Assembly (NCBI RefSeq): GCF_003063265.1
Contig: NZ_NERU01000007.1
Span: forward strand, 62,001-126,000
Reading direction: 5' to 3'
DNA: 64,000 bases
Origin: Limnohabitans sp. WS1
GTDB lineage: Bacteria > Pseudomonadota > Gammaproteobacteria > Burkholderiales > Burkholderiaceae_C
Shown: piece after piece, positions 36,825 to 46,395 of the stretch
Layout: the number at the start of each line of letters is the position of its first letter
Position numbering within the stretch: the stretch's first letter is position 1
Notes under the pieces: model-generated
Told to the model about the DNA's origin: nothing
What the model saw: only the letters and a program-made list of their open reading frames with translations
Databases searched by the model: none
Position numbers and translations under genes: made by a program

Positions 36825-38063
36825 TCAGGCTGTGGGTGGAGGTGCGGCACCACGGCCCGGGGTTTGCATGGGCCAGGCCACCAGCAGCCAGGCCAGCAGG
36901 GCCAAAGCGCAGCACAAAAACAAGGCCGGGCTTCCCCAGGACTTGACCAACCAGCCCCCCATCAAGCCCCCCACAAAAAAGCCCAAAGACTGCAAGGTGT
37001 TGTAGACCCCCATGGCGGTGCCGCGCAAGGCGCGCGGCGCGATGCGGGAGGCCAAGCTCGGCTGCGTGGCCTCGAGTGCATTGAAACCGCAAAAAAAGAC
37101 CAACAACAACACCGCCATGGCGCTCAAGCGGGTGGTACCCACCGTTTGCAAGAACAAACCCAGCTCCACCACCGCTATCAGAGCGATGGACAGCAAAAAA
37201 ACTTTTTTCAGATGGCCGCGCCTCTCCATCGCAAACACCACCCCCAAAAACAAAAACGACACCAGCACCGCAGGCAAATACACCTGCCAGTGCTGCCCGG
37301 TCTGCAAGCCTGCCTGAACCAACAATGCAGGCACCGCCACCCACATGGCCAGCTGCACCGCGTGCAAGACAAACACACCCACATTCAATCGCATCAGGTC
37401 AGCATGGGCCAGCACATCCCGCAATCGACCCGCTGCTTGGCCCGGCTCGGGCTCTGGGGCAGTGGGTGCCCCCCAAATGACCACCAGCACACCCAACAAG
37501 GCCAGAACACCGGTCAGCCCAAACAAGCCTGACAAACCCACCCAGGCCGTCAGCACGGGCGACACCACCAAAGACAAGGCAAACATCAAACCGATGCTGC
37601 CCCCCACCAAAGCCATGGCTTTGGTGCGTACCTCGTCGCGCGTCAAGTCGGCCAACAAAGCCGTCACGGCGGCAGACACCGCCCCCGCGCCTTGCAAGCT
37701 GCGCCCGACCAGCAAACCGGTTAAATCGGTGGCGGCGGCGGCCCAAAAACTGCCCAAGCCAAAGATCAACAAGCCCAACACAATGACGCGTTTGCGGCCA
37801 TAACGGTCTGAAGCCATGCCAAAAGGCAGCTGCAACAGGCCTTGCGTCAGGCCATAAATGCCCATGGCCAGGCCCAGCAGCACCGGGTCTTCGCCGCCGG
37901 GGTATTGACGTGCCTCCAGGGCAAACACCGGCAAAACCAAAAACAGACCGAGCATGCGCAACGCAAAAATACCGGCCAGCGAGGCACTCGCACGGCGCTC
38001 AATGGGCGTCATGGCCAAAGAAGATGAATCAGAAGTAGAAGAATGCACGGAATCGACCGCCAT
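36825..38063 (-). CDS. MFS transporter next to uvrA
   Basis: Transporter of about 412 residues with 12 membrane segments: ALRMLGLFLVLPVFALEARQ, MASDRYGRKRVIVLGLLIFG (the MFS loop), GRSLQGAGAVSAAVTALLAD, and IAPRALRGTAMGVYNTLQSL. This MFS protein sits between ssb and uvrA in many Burkholderiales. An open frame continues far upstream inside uvrA but without homology; the ATG at 38063 (or 38012) is the real start. Substrate unknown; the subgroup is efflux-like. Confidence 0.85.
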   Translation of the reverse strand: MAVDSVHSSTSDSSSLAMTPIERRASASLAGIFALRMLGLFLVLPVFALEARQYPGGEDPVLLGLAMGIYGLTQGLLQLPFGMASDRYGRKRVIVLGLLIFGLGSFWAAAATDLTGLLVGRSLQGAGAVSAAVTALLADLTRDEVRTKAMALVGGSIGLMFALSLVVSPVLTAWVGLSGLFGLTGVLALLGVLVVIWGAPTAPEPEPGQAAGRLRDVLAHADLMRLNVGVFVLHAVQLAMWVAVPALLVQAGLQTGQHWQVYLPAVLVSFLFLGVVFAMERRGHLKKVFLLSIALIAVVELGLFLQTVGTTRLSAMAVLLLVFFCGFNALEATQPSLASRIAPRALRGTAMGVYNTLQSLGFFVGGLMGGWLVKSWGSPALFLCCALALLAWLLVAWPMQTPGRGAAPPPTA

Positions 38064-38171
38064 GGAAGGCGCACAAGGCAAAAGTAAAACCCTGATTGTC
38101 CTTGATGGGTCTGGCCCCCCAAACAGCGCTGGCGGGGATAATCGAAGGTTTTGCTGATTTGGCCACCCACC

Positions 38172-41105
38172 GTGAACCTTGTAGACCCCTCTCTCTTGCC
38201 CGATGAACCCGATCAAGCGCGGTATCTGGCCTCGGCGCTGCGGCAAAGCCACATCAGCGTGCGGGGGGCACGCACCCACAACCTGAAAAACATCGACCTC
38301 GACATCCCGCGCAACCAGCTGGTGGTCATCACCGGGCTGTCGGGCTCGGGCAAGTCCAGCTTGGCTTTTGACACCCTGTACGCCGAAGGCCAGCGCCGCT
38401 ATGTGGAAAGCCTGTCGGCCTATGCCCGGCAGTTTTTGCAATTGATGGACAAGCCCGATGTGGACCTGATAGAGGGCCTGTCGCCCGCCATTTCCATCGA
38501 GCAAAAAGCCACCAGCCACAACCCACGCTCCACCGTGGGCACGGTGACCGAGATCCACGACTACCTGCGCCTGCTGTACGCCCGCGCTGGCACGCCCTAC
38601 TGCCCCGACCACAACTTGCCCCTGCAAGCGCAAACCGTGAGCCAGATGGTGGACGCCGTGCTGGCCCTGCCCGAAGACACCAAGTTGATGATCCTCGCGC
38701 CCATTGCGCGTGAGAAAAAAGGCGAGTTTGAAAAAGTTTTTGAGCAAATGCAGGCCCTGGGCTATGTGCGCTTTCGCATCAATGGCCAGACGGTGGAAGT
38801 GGAAGACCTGCCCACACTCAAGAAAACCGAAAAGCACAACATCGACGTGGTGGTGGACCGCATCAAAGTACGATCTGAAGAGGACGCCAAGGCCAGAGAC
38901 GCCCTGCGCCAGCGCCTGGCCGAAAGCTTTGAAGCCGCGCTGCAACTGGCCGAACACCGCGCCGTGGCACTCGAGATGGACACGGGGAAAGAACACCTGT
39001 TCAACGCCAAGTTCTCCTGCCCGGTGTGCACTTATTCCATCAGCGAGCTGGAGCCGAGGTTGTTCTCCTTCAACTCGCCCATGGGCGCTTGCCCGACTTG
39101 CGACGGCATTGGCAGCATGGCGTTTTTTGACCCGGAGCGGGTCGTCGCCTTCCCCTCGCTCAGTTTGGCCAGCGGTGCCATCAAAGGCTGGGACCGACGC
39201 AACGGCTTTTACTTCAGCATGCTCGAAAGCCTGGCCAAGCATTACCAGTTCGACATCGAAACACCGTTTGAAAAACTTGCGCCCGCACACCAACAGGTTT
39301 TGCTGCATGGCTCGGGCGATGAAGAAATCAAGTTCAGCTACACGATGGAGTCAGGCGCCTCTCAAGGCAAAAAGGTCAGCAAGAAGCACCCGTTTGAAGG
39401 CATCATCCCCAACATGACGCGCCGCTACCGCGAGACCGACTCGGCTGTGGTGCGCGAAGACCTGGCCCGCTACCGCAACATGCAGGCCTGCACCGATTGC
39501 CAAGGCACGCGCTTGCGGCGCGAAGCACGCCATGTGCGCATTGGAGAAGGCGATCAGGCCCGCGCCATTTACGAGATCAGCCACATCACGCTGGGCGATT
39601 CGCAACAATACTTTCAGGGCCTGAAAATGCACGGGGCCAAGGCCGAGATCGCCGACAAGGTGGTGCGCGAAATCGCCTTACGGCTGAAGTTCCTGAACGA
39701 TGTAGGCCTGAATTATTTGAGCCTGGATCGCAGCGCCGACACCTTGTCGGGCGGCGAGTCGCAACGCATTCGCCTGGCCAGCCAGATTGGTTCGGGCCTC
39801 ATGGGCGTGATGTATGTGCTGGATGAGCCCAGCATCGGACTTCACCAGCGCGACAACGACCGCCTGATCGGCACACTGCAACACCTGCGCGACATCGGCA
39901 ACAGCGTGCTGGTGGTCGAACACGACGAAGACATGATCCGCGTGGCCGACCATGTGATCGACATGGGCCCCGGCGCAGGCGTGCACGGCGGGCGCGTGAT
40001 GGCGCAAGGCACTTGCGCCGACATCTTGGCCGCACCCGATTCGGTCACGGGCCAATATATGTCGGGCCGCAAAAAGATCGAGATTCCGAAGCGCCACAAA
40101 GCGGGCAAGGACTTCATCGAGATCGTGGGTGCGTCGGGCAACAACCTGAAGCATGTGAACGTGAAGTTTCCAGTCGGACTGCTGACCTGTGTGACAGGCG
40201 TATCCGGTTCGGGCAAATCCACCCTGGTGAACGACACGCTGTACACCGCAGCGGCCCACCAGATCCACCGTGCGCACGACGAAGCCGCCGCCCACGAAGA
40301 GATCAAAGGCCTGGAGCATTTCGACAAAGTCATCAACGTCGACCAGTCGCCGATTGGCCGCACACCCCGCAGCAACCCCGCCACCTACACAGGCCTGTTC
40401 ACCCACATCCGCGAGCTGATGGCCGAAGTGCCTGCCGCACGCGAGCGCGGTTACGGCCCGGGGCGTTTTTCCTTCAACGTAACCGGTGGCCGCTGCGAAG
40501 CCTGCCAGGGCGACGGCATGGTGAAAGTGGAAATGCACTTTTTGCCCGATGTGTATGTGCCCTGCGATGTGTGCCATGGCATGCGGTACAACCGCGAAAC
40601 GCTGGAGGTTCAATACAAGGGCCAGAACATCGCGCAGATTTTGAATATGACGGTGGAAGCTGCGCACCAGTTCTTCAGCGCCGTGCCCAACATCGCCCGC
40701 AAGTTGCAAACTCTGCTGGATGTGGGCCTGACTTACATTCGCCTGGGCCAAAGCGCCACAACACTCTCGGGCGGCGAGGCGCAGCGCGTCAAGCTCGCGC
40801 TGGAACTGTCCAAACGCGATACGGGCCGCACCCTGTACATCTTGGACGAACCCACCACCGGCTTGCACTTTGCCGACATCGACCTGCTGCTGAAAGTCTT
40901 GCACCAGCTGCGCGACGCGGGCAACACCATCGTCATCATCGAGCACAACCTCGACGTGATCAAAACCGCCGATTGGTTGATCGACATGGGCCCCGAAGGC
41001 GGCGCGGGCGGCGGCACGGTGCTGGGCGAAGGCACGCCCGAGCAACTGGCCAAAAACAAGGCCAGCTTCACGGGGCATTATTTGGCACGATTGCTCAAGG
41101 AGTAA
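38172..41105 (+). CDS. uvrA: Excinuclease ABC subunit A
   Basis: DNA damage sensor of nucleotide excision repair, 977 residues. Two ABC modules are present (GLSGSGKSS early; [16 protein letters not shown] late), with signatures [16 protein letters not shown] and [16 protein letters not shown]. The zinc fingers are CPVC...CPTC and CEAC...CDVC. The start is a GTG at 38172 ([15 protein letters not shown]); a TTG at 38151 adds seven residues. It is divergent from the MFS gene; the GNAT gene follows after three bases. Confidence 0.96.
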   Translation: MNLVDPSLLPDEPDQARYLASALRQSHISVRGARTHNLKNIDLDIPRNQLVVITGLSGSGKSSLAFDTLYAEGQRRYVESLSAYARQFLQLMDKPDVDLIEGLSPAISIEQKATSHNPRSTVGTVTEIHDYLRLLYARAGTPYCPDHNLPLQAQTVSQMVDAVLALPEDTKLMILAPIAREKKGEFEKVFEQMQALGYVRFRINGQTVEVEDLPTLKKTEKHNIDVVVDRIKVRSEEDAKARDALRQRLAESFEAALQLAEHRAVALEMDTGKEHLFNAKFSCPVCTYSISELEPRLFSFNSPMGACPTCDGIGSMAFFDPERVVAFPSLSLASGAIKGWDRRNGFYFSMLESLAKHYQFDIETPFEKLAPAHQQVLLHGSGDEEIKFSYTMESGASQGKKVSKKHPFEGIIPNMTRRYRETDSAVVREDLARYRNMQACTDCQGTRLRREARHVRIGEGDQARAIYEISHITLGDSQQYFQGLKMHGAKAEIADKVVREIALRLKFLNDVGLNYLSLDRSADTLSGGESQRIRLASQIGSGLMGVMYVLDEPSIGLHQRDNDRLIGTLQHLRDIGNSVLVVEHDEDMIRVADHVIDMGPGAGVHGGRVMAQGTCADILAAPDSVTGQYMSGRKKIEIPKRHKAGKDFIEIVGASGNNLKHVNVKFPVGLLTCVTGVSGSGKSTLVNDTLYTAAAHQIHRAHDEAAAHEEIKGLEHFDKVINVDQSPIGRTPRSNPATYTGLFTHIRELMAEVPAARERGYGPGRFSFNVTGGRCEACQGDGMVKVEMHFLPDVYVPCDVCHGMRYNRETLEVQYKGQNIAQILNMTVEAAHQFFSAVPNIARKLQTLLDVGLTYIRLGQSATTLSGGEAQRVKLALELSKRDTGRTLYILDEPTTGLHFADIDLLLKVLHQLRDAGNTIVIIEHNLDVIKTADWLIDMGPEGGAGGGTVLGEGTPEQLAKNKASFTGHYLARLLKE

Positions 41106-41108
41106 AAA

Positions 41109-41549
41109 ATGGACGACATGAAAATGATTTGGCGTGATTCACTCGAATCCGTGGACTGGAGCGAACTGTCTGCCTTGTATCTGGCTGCCCCACTTGGCAT
41201 CAAGCCAGCCAACAACCTGAAAACTGTGTTCAGCAACAGCATGTTTCGATGCTTTGCATACGACGATGGACGTTTGGTTGGTGCAGGTCGTGTTTTGGCG
41301 GACGGGGCAGACTGCGCTTACCTCTGCGATGTGGCAGTTTTACCCAGTCATCAAGGTACGGGGCTCGGCAAAGCCATCGTTCGTCGGCTGGTAGCGCTCT
41401 CACAAGGCCACCAAAAAATCATTCTTTACGCAGTCCCCGGAAAAGAAGACTTTTACCGCGGACTGGGCTTTCATTCAATGAATACGGCCATGGCGATTTT
41501 CAAAGACGAAGCCGCTGCCATTGCCAAGGGCTACATCGCTGATCGGTAG
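41109..41549 (+). CDS. GNAT family N-acetyltransferase
   Basis: Protein of 146 residues with the GNAT acetyl-CoA site DVAVLPSHQGTGLGKAIVRR (Q-x-x-G-x-G) and the C-terminal FYRGLGFHSM segment. The acceptor cannot be predicted. It starts three bases after the uvrA stop and is probably co-transcribed. Confidence 0.85.
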   Translation: MDDMKMIWRDSLESVDWSELSALYLAAPLGIKPANNLKTVFSNSMFRCFAYDDGRLVGAGRVLADGADCAYLCDVAVLPSHQGTGLGKAIVRRLVALSQGHQKIILYAVPGKEDFYRGLGFHSMNTAMAIFKDEAAAIAKGYIADR

Positions 41550-41630
41550 CACCACATTGAACACCAGCAGTGTGATGTAAGCCGTGTCTTCACCCCGATT
41601 CAACCTCTTCTTAAAAAACTTCAAACACCT

Positions 41631-42029
41631 ATGAAAACCGTCATCCGTGCTTTTTTCAGAACCCTGCGCATCGTGCTCGGCCCCGTCATGCTGCTCAAAG
41701 AGCGCCTGACGCGGCCCGCTGCCATCCAACGCGCGCCCGCCGCACAAAGCGCCGTGGACCTGCAATGCCAAAGCCTGGTGCTTTACCAATTCAGCACTTG
41801 CCCTTTTTGCATCAAGGTGCGCCAGGAAATGCACCGCCTGGCTTTGCCGATTGAGCTGCGCGATTCACAAAACAACAGCACCCACCGCAGCGAACTGCAG
41901 CAAGGCAGCGGCGGCACCCAAGTGCCCTGCTTGAAAATCACCGACAGCAACGGCCAAACCCGCTGGCTCAAAGAGTCGTCCGCCATCGTGGCTTATTTTC
42001 GCGAGCGCTTTGCGGCCCCTGCGGCTTGA
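41631..42029 (+). CDS. Glutaredoxin-like protein with N-terminal membrane-adjacent extension
   Basis: Thioredoxin-fold protein of 132 residues. The redox motif CPFC is at 57-60 (LYQFSTCPFCIKVRQEM), with GGTQVPCLKI and WLKESSAIVAYFRERF completing the glutaredoxin/GST-N fold. About 45 extra residues precede the domain and include a short hydrophobic stretch (RTLRIVLGPVMLLKE), perhaps a membrane association. It likely reduces disulfides or mixed glutathione disulfides. Confidence 0.82.
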   Translation: MKTVIRAFFRTLRIVLGPVMLLKERLTRPAAIQRAPAAQSAVDLQCQSLVLYQFSTCPFCIKVRQEMHRLALPIELRDSQNNSTHRSELQQGSGGTQVPCLKITDSNGQTRWLKESSAIVAYFRERFAAPAA

Positions 42030-42069
42030 ATTCAAAAACCCTGCCACAGAGTGTTGGTTGGTTGCACCT

Positions 42070-42378
42070 TCAATGCACGGCACCGTCCCTGCCGACGGCC
42101 GCCATGTCAACAGCTTGGCCGTCTCGCCGCCCTACGGCCACGACCACCACCAGCACCTGGCTGTCGCGCACTTCATAAACCAGCCGATAGCCCAAAGCCC
42201 GCAATTTGATTTTGTACCGGTCTGGGTGTCCGCGCAGCTGCGCTGATGCCACCCTCGGCGTCTGCAGACGCTCCACCAGGCGGGTCTTGAAGAGTTGCCG
42301 CGTGTGCGGATCGAGCTTCTTCCACTCCTTGAGTGCCTGAGGCACAAATGCCAGGCCGTAAGGCAGATCAGAGCTCAT
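42070..42378 (-). CDS. RelE/ParE-family toxin
   Basis: Toxin of 102 residues with the RelE fold: LAFVPQALKEWKKLDPHTRQ, the basic segment LRGHPDRYKIKLRALGYRLV and YEVRDSQVLVVVVAVGRR. Such proteins cut mRNA at the ribosome. It overlaps the upstream antitoxin by 11 bases on the same strand. The C-terminal 20 residues are unlike typical RelE and rather hydrophobic/acidic. Confidence 0.88.
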   Translation of the reverse strand: MSSDLPYGLAFVPQALKEWKKLDPHTRQLFKTRLVERLQTPRVASAQLRGHPDRYKIKLRALGYRLVYEVRDSQVLVVVVAVGRRDGQAVDMAAVGRDGAVH

Positions 42379-42616
42379 CGATCGTCAGCCGCACAAGGGG
42401 CTCTGCTGCGCGGGCATCGGCAATGGCATTGAGCTCCATGTCCTCCAATCGATCCATCAAAGCCTCATAAGCCCCAGCTGGCACGCAATAAAAAGCAGGT
42501 GCATTGCGGTTGAGGATGGCCACTGTCTGGCCCTCTCCTGCCGCAACGGTACCCATTGGGTTTTTCTTGAGTTCGGACACACTGGCCGTGACCGTGGCAT
42601 AAATCAAATTCGACAT
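42368..42616 (-). CDS. Antitoxin of the RelE-type pair (Phd/YefM-RelB-like)
   Basis: Antitoxin of 82 residues, beginning MSNLIYATVTASVSELKKNP, which is the DNA-binding Phd/RelB-type fold; the C-terminal half (MDRLEDMELNAIADARAAE) is the acidic helix that binds the toxin. The start at 42616 is preferred to the ATG at 42628. A long palindrome lies 22 bases upstream, the likely autoregulation site. Confidence 0.87.
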   Translation of the reverse strand: MSNLIYATVTASVSELKKNPMGTVAAGEGQTVAILNRNAPAFYCVPAGAYEALMDRLEDMELNAIADARAAEPLVRLTIDEL

Positions 42617-42637
42617 GTTGAACCTCATAAAGACCAG

Positions 42638-42665
42638 TTAATGGTGCTTATTTTGATACCATTAA
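42638..42665. promoter_or_regulatory. Palindromic operator of the RelBE-like operon
   Basis: A perfect 8-bp inverted repeat, TTAATGGT at 42638-42645 and ACCATTAA at 42658-42665 with a 12-base AT-rich spacer, lies directly upstream of the antitoxin start. This spacing is right for binding of an antitoxin dimer over the promoter. It also lies just upstream of the divergent CYTH gene. Confidence 0.65.
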
Positions 42666-42713
42666 AAGCACTCGTCAATGCATCGTGTCCATCAACAACG
42701 CCATCAGTGAGTC

Positions 42714-43331
42714 ATGCCCATGGAAACCGAACTCAAACTCAGTCTGAACGAAACAGACCTGCCGCGCCTGCTGGGCCACCCCCTGCTGACGCAAACGGGT
42801 GCTACGCAGCAACTGCTCAACACCTATTTCGACACCCCCGAGCTGGACCTGCAAAAACGCAGCATGGCGGTGCGCGAGCGGCTGGCGGGTGATCAGTGGC
42901 TGCTCACCGTCAAGACGGCGGGACGGAGCCAAAACGGCCTCTCACGAAGGCAAGAGTGGGAAGCGCCAACCACCCCAGGCGCTTTGCAGTTCGATACTTT
43001 GGTCGATGACACTGCGCTGGCCACCGAACTGATGGCGATGCGGCCGCGTTTGAAAGCGCTGTTTTGCACCGACTTTGAACGCCAACGCTGGCTCCTCTCG
43101 CATGCAGACGCCCAGATCGAAGTCGCACTGGACCAAGGCCGCATCCATGTGCCCGACACAGATCGACAAGAAACACTGCTGGAGCTGGAACTTGAATTGC
43201 TCAGCGGCCCCGAATCCGCCTTGATGGCTTTGGCCGATGTGCTGCGCCAGACACCACAAGGCCCCGTGGGCCTCACGCCCAGCGATGCCAGCAAGGCGCA
43301 GCGGGGCATGGCGCTTTGGCAGCGGGCCTAA
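42714..43331 (+). CDS. CYTH domain protein (inorganic triphosphatase-like)
   Basis: Protein of 205 residues with the CYTH signature ExExK near the start (E4-T-E6-L-K8) and the acidic/basic tunnel residues KTAGRSQ, RQEWE, FERQRW, LELELELLSG. Members such as YgiF hydrolyse inorganic triphosphate; adenylate cyclase or thiamine-triphosphatase activity also occurs in the family. The CHAD domain found in many relatives is absent. The second ATG (42720) may be the true start. It converges on the AraC gene with a 4-base overlap. Confidence 0.83.
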   Translation: MPMETELKLSLNETDLPRLLGHPLLTQTGATQQLLNTYFDTPELDLQKRSMAVRERLAGDQWLLTVKTAGRSQNGLSRRQEWEAPTTPGALQFDTLVDDTALATELMAMRPRLKALFCTDFERQRWLLSHADAQIEVALDQGRIHVPDTDRQETLLELELELLSGPESALMALADVLRQTPQGPVGLTPSDASKAQRGMALWQRA

Positions 43332-44272
43332 TCGGCCAGCGCCGCAGGCGCTGGCACCTCATACCCCGCCAACTGCGCCCATGCCCGATAGATCCAAAAC
43401 GCTTCCTCATGGATGAGCCCATGGCGCAATGTCTCGGGGCTGAAGCCGGTGATGCGGCGGGTCTCGCGAATGAAATGGCTTTGGTCTGAAAACCCGTTGT
43501 CCAGTGCTATTTGAGCCCAATCCAGGCGCTCTTCGAGCATGGCCTCCATCACTGCAAAAAATACGGCTTCGCCCCTGACAGAGCCTTGCAATTTGCGCAA
43601 AGACCAGCCCGTCCACTGCTTGATGCGCCGCTCGGACTGTCGCAAACTGCGCCCCCAGCCGGTGGCGGCGGCACGCAAGGCCAGGGCCTGCATCCAAGGC
43701 GCAAAGCTCTGCCCCGTCTCAACAGGCTGTTCGCCGTGTTCAGGTAGTGCCAGCACGCGCTGCTGCCAGATGGGCGACAGCTCATCAAAAAACCGCTGCA
43801 CACCTTGGTGGACATCACCCGCCTCGAACAAACGACTGCACACAGCCAACAAGGCCGCAGGCAAAACGCTGTGCGCATCCACGATCTGATCGCCCAGGGT
43901 CTGCGGTGGCACCCCGGTCATGGCCCAAAGGGCATCCGGGTAAAAAATGAGCATCACGCCTTCGGCATCAGGGCCATAAAAAGCACTGCGGGGCGAACTG
44001 TGCGGCCCCATCACCGACATGCGCGGCGCGGGCTGACGTTCAGAGAAGGGATCGCTGCCCGCACCTGCCGCAAGCACGTCGATGCTGCCCTGAAGCAGAT
44101 AGCTGATGGTGCACACGGGGCCAGCAGGGTAATGCCCCCAGCGCTGCAATTCGGTCAATTCCATGCCCACGGTGCTGCGCCACATCACCGCACGCACGCA
44201 AGCGCTCAGCCCCCAAGGCGGCAACCAACTACGGACAGGCGAAAACCGATGTGAGGCATGAATTGACGACAT
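43328..44272 (-). CDS. AraC-family transcriptional regulator
   Basis: Regulator of 314 residues: an N-terminal sensing domain (CTISYLLQGSIDVLAAGAG) and a C-terminal AraC DNA-binding region (RSLRQSERRIKQWTGWSLRK and DNGFSDQSHFIRETRRITGF). The start at 44272 is ATG; the longer reading begins at TTG. It is divergent from a P450 gene with a 100-base gap and probably controls it. Confidence 0.87.
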   Translation of the reverse strand: MSSIHASHRFSPVRSWLPPWGLSACVRAVMWRSTVGMELTELQRWGHYPAGPVCTISYLLQGSIDVLAAGAGSDPFSERQPAPRMSVMGPHSSPRSAFYGPDAEGVMLIFYPDALWAMTGVPPQTLGDQIVDAHSVLPAALLAVCSRLFEAGDVHQGVQRFFDELSPIWQQRVLALPEHGEQPVETGQSFAPWMQALALRAAATGWGRSLRQSERRIKQWTGWSLRKLQGSVRGEAVFFAVMEAMLEERLDWAQIALDNGFSDQSHFIRETRRITGFSPETLRHGLIHEEAFWIYRAWAQLAGYEVPAPAALAD

Positions 44273-44372
44273 GCCCAAAGTATAGGTAAGCGGTCACCCA
44301 TCTCCAACGGTTACCCCTAAAGTGTCGATTCGATTCAAGACACGACTGCAGCCTGCCGCGCAAGATCGCCCC

Positions 44373-45770
44373 ATGAACACACAAACCCAAGCCTTGCACA
44401 CATTACCCCCCGGCCCGTCTGCCCCCCTGTGGGGACTGAACCACCTGCGCACCATGAAAGCCGACTACCTGGGCTTTGTGGCTGACTTGCAGCGCCAACA
44501 CCCGGACATTGCTCATGTGCAGGTTCTGAACGAACACATCCACCACGTCTTTCACCCTGAATGGGTGCGTCAAGTGCTGGTGGACCAAGCCGATGCGCTG
44601 ATCCGCTGGGAACGCGCCACCGATGTCTTCAGCGTGTCCATGGGACAAAGTGTGCTGGTGACCGAAGGCGTGCAATGGCAGCGCCAGCGTCGCATGATGC
44701 AACCCGGCTTCATGCCCAAGCGTGTCGCGGGATATGCCGCACTGATGGCCTCTGCGGCCCAAGACGCACTCCACGCCTTGGCCCAGCGCCCAGCTCATGA
44801 CAGCGTGGACATGGACGCCTTCATGACGGACATGACGCTGGACGTGATTTTGCGGGCGCTGTTCGGCGCGCACCAGGTCACCGATGCCCGGCCTATCTCG
44901 GAAGCCATTCAGACTTTGAGCCATTCGGGTTTCGAGGAGATGTTCAAACCGTTTTCCTGGCCGCTCTGGATGCCCTTACCTTCGGTGCTGAAAGTGCGCC
45001 ACGCCAAACAAACGCTGGACCGCGTGATCCAGCAGCACATTCAGAACCAGCTAAAAAAGGCGCATGACGACGGCGCAGACCTGCTGACCATGCTGCGGCA
45101 AGCCCGCGACCCAGATCACCCCGATCAAGGTCTGAGCGCGCAAGAGCTGCACGACCAGACCATGGTGATGTTTCAGGCCGGTCACGAAACCACGGCCACC
45201 GCCATGACATGGTGGTGCGGACTGGTGGCTCGCCACCCCGACGTGGCCCAGCGCATCCACGCCGAAATCGACGCGGTGCTCCAAGGCGCAACCCCAACGC
45301 CCGCCACTTTGCAGCAACTGCCGTGGCTGCAAGCCAGCCTCAAAGAAGCCATGCGCCTTTACCCGCCCGCAGCCATCTTGTTCACCCGCCGGGCATGCAG
45401 GGATGTGACGGTCGGACCGTGGACATTGCCCAAAGGCCACCTGATGGCCTTCACACCGTATGTCATTCATCGCGATGCGCGCTGGTTCGAATCACCCGAT
45501 GCATTCAAGCCAGAACGCTTTTTGCCCGGCGCGCCCGACATCCCGCGCGGTGCCTGGATGCCCTTTGGCACCGGCCCCCGAGTCTGCATCGGTCAGCACT
45601 TCGCCATGCTTGAAATGGGCCTGATCGGGGCCATGCTGATGCAGCGCTTCAACCTGGTGTGGCCGGAAGGCGCAGCCTGGCCCGAGGGTGATCTGGCCGT
45701 GACCTTGCGGCCTGCGCAACCGATCCGGTTAAGGCTTCATGCAAGAAGCAGCCAGGTCACAAGCCCATAA
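44373..45770 (+). CDS. Cytochrome P450
   Basis: Soluble monooxygenase of 465 residues. The I-helix is AGHETT at 269-274, the ExxR is E325-R328 in LKEAMRLYPP, and the heme loop FGTGPRVCIG is at 398-407 with Cys405. The fatty-acid/sterol-like (CYP102/CYP4-like) layout suggests hydroxylation of a hydrophobic compound. No redox partner is nearby. The start at 44373 drops 17 residues upstream without homology. It is divergent from an AraC regulator. Confidence 0.9.
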   Translation: MNTQTQALHTLPPGPSAPLWGLNHLRTMKADYLGFVADLQRQHPDIAHVQVLNEHIHHVFHPEWVRQVLVDQADALIRWERATDVFSVSMGQSVLVTEGVQWQRQRRMMQPGFMPKRVAGYAALMASAAQDALHALAQRPAHDSVDMDAFMTDMTLDVILRALFGAHQVTDARPISEAIQTLSHSGFEEMFKPFSWPLWMPLPSVLKVRHAKQTLDRVIQQHIQNQLKKAHDDGADLLTMLRQARDPDHPDQGLSAQELHDQTMVMFQAGHETTATAMTWWCGLVARHPDVAQRIHAEIDAVLQGATPTPATLQQLPWLQASLKEAMRLYPPAAILFTRRACRDVTVGPWTLPKGHLMAFTPYVIHRDARWFESPDAFKPERFLPGAPDIPRGAWMPFGTGPRVCIGQHFAMLEMGLIGAMLMQRFNLVWPEGAAWPEGDLAVTLRPAQPIRLRLHARSSQVTSP

Positions 45771-45785
45771 AGATGGCGGGCAGCC

Positions 45786-46049
45786 TTACTGGTAATGCCC
45801 CCGACAGGCGATCACCGTCAACTCCACATCGTCCACGGCGTAGACCAGTCGATGCACGTCGTCGATGCGACGTGACCAATAGCCTGACAGATTGCCCTGC
45901 AAAGGCTCGGGTTTACCAATACCTTCAAAGGGGTCGCGTCGAGCGGCATCGATCAACAGATTGATTCGCTTGAGCGTCTTTTTGTCCTGCCATTGCCAGT
46001 ACAAGTCATCACCCCAAGCATGCGAGGTGAAGGCACTCCCTCGGCTCAG
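45786..46049 (-). CDS. YoeB/Txe-family toxin with apparent CTG start
   Basis: Ribosome-dependent mRNA interferase of 87 residues if read from 46049. Core motifs are LYWQWQDKKTLKRINLLID, DPFEGIGKPEPL, NLSGYWSRRIDDVHRLVYAV and the end GHYQ, matching YoeB. No ATG, GTG or TTG fits the family start: the TTG at 46004 falls inside the conserved LYWQ and would remove the first 15 residues. A CTG at 46049 overlaps the antitoxin stop as CTGA, just where homologous pairs have ATGA. I therefore read CTG as the start; the alternative is that the toxin start has been lost. Confidence 0.8.
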   Translation of the reverse strand: MSRGSAFTSHAWGDDLYWQWQDKKTLKRINLLIDAARRDPFEGIGKPEPLQGNLSGYWSRRIDDVHRLVYAVDDVELTVIACRGHYQ

Positions 46050-46300
46050 GGGGTAATCAATTCACGGCGCTTGGCTTTGCCAGCTTTGTGCTCGGCAATG
46101 GATGCCGCCAAGTGCGCTGCGTTAGCGGGACTCGAAAGCAAGTACAGGGTTTCAGCCATGCTCTGGTAGTGCGCCATGGACATGACCACAGCATCCCCGC
46201 CATCACGGCGGGTGATGATGGTGATATCGGCATCGGATTCCACGCCATCCAGCACGGATTTCAGCCCCTTGCGCGCTTCGGAATAACGGATGATTCGCAT
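46046..46300 (-). CDS. YefM/Phd-family antitoxin
   Basis: Antitoxin of 84 residues: MRIIRYSEARKGLKSVLDGV and ITRRDGGDAVVMSMAHYQSM are typical YefM sequence, followed by a C-terminal helix that binds YoeB (LYLLSSPANAAHLAASIAEH). The start at 46300 is set by family comparison; the longer frame to 46378 adds an unrelated stretch. It overlaps the toxin start and is first in the operon. Confidence 0.88.
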   Translation of the reverse strand: MRIIRYSEARKGLKSVLDGVESDADITIITRRDGGDAVVMSMAHYQSMAETLYLLSSPANAAHLAASIAEHKAGKAKRRELITP

Positions 46301-46324
46301 GGCTGTGACTTGCTCAATAGATTG

Positions 46325-46337
46325 GACAAATATTGTC
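46325..46337. promoter_or_regulatory. Palindrome upstream of yefM-like antitoxin
   Basis: GACAA-ATA-TTGTC, a perfect inverted repeat, lies 25 bases upstream of the antitoxin start. It is the likely repressor site for the antitoxin-toxin complex. Confidence 0.45.
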
Positions 46338-46395
46338 GCTTTTTTAAGCCACGGGTGGTGGCGATCACTGAAGTGCATTCACCGCGTTACGTAGG

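Noticed and set aside
38064-39308. Long N-terminal extension of the MFS gene
   Set aside because: It is antisense to uvrA; the membrane-protein sequence starts at 38063.
39678-41078. 466-codon minus-strand open frame
   Set aside because: Lies wholly inside uvrA and has no recognisable domain.
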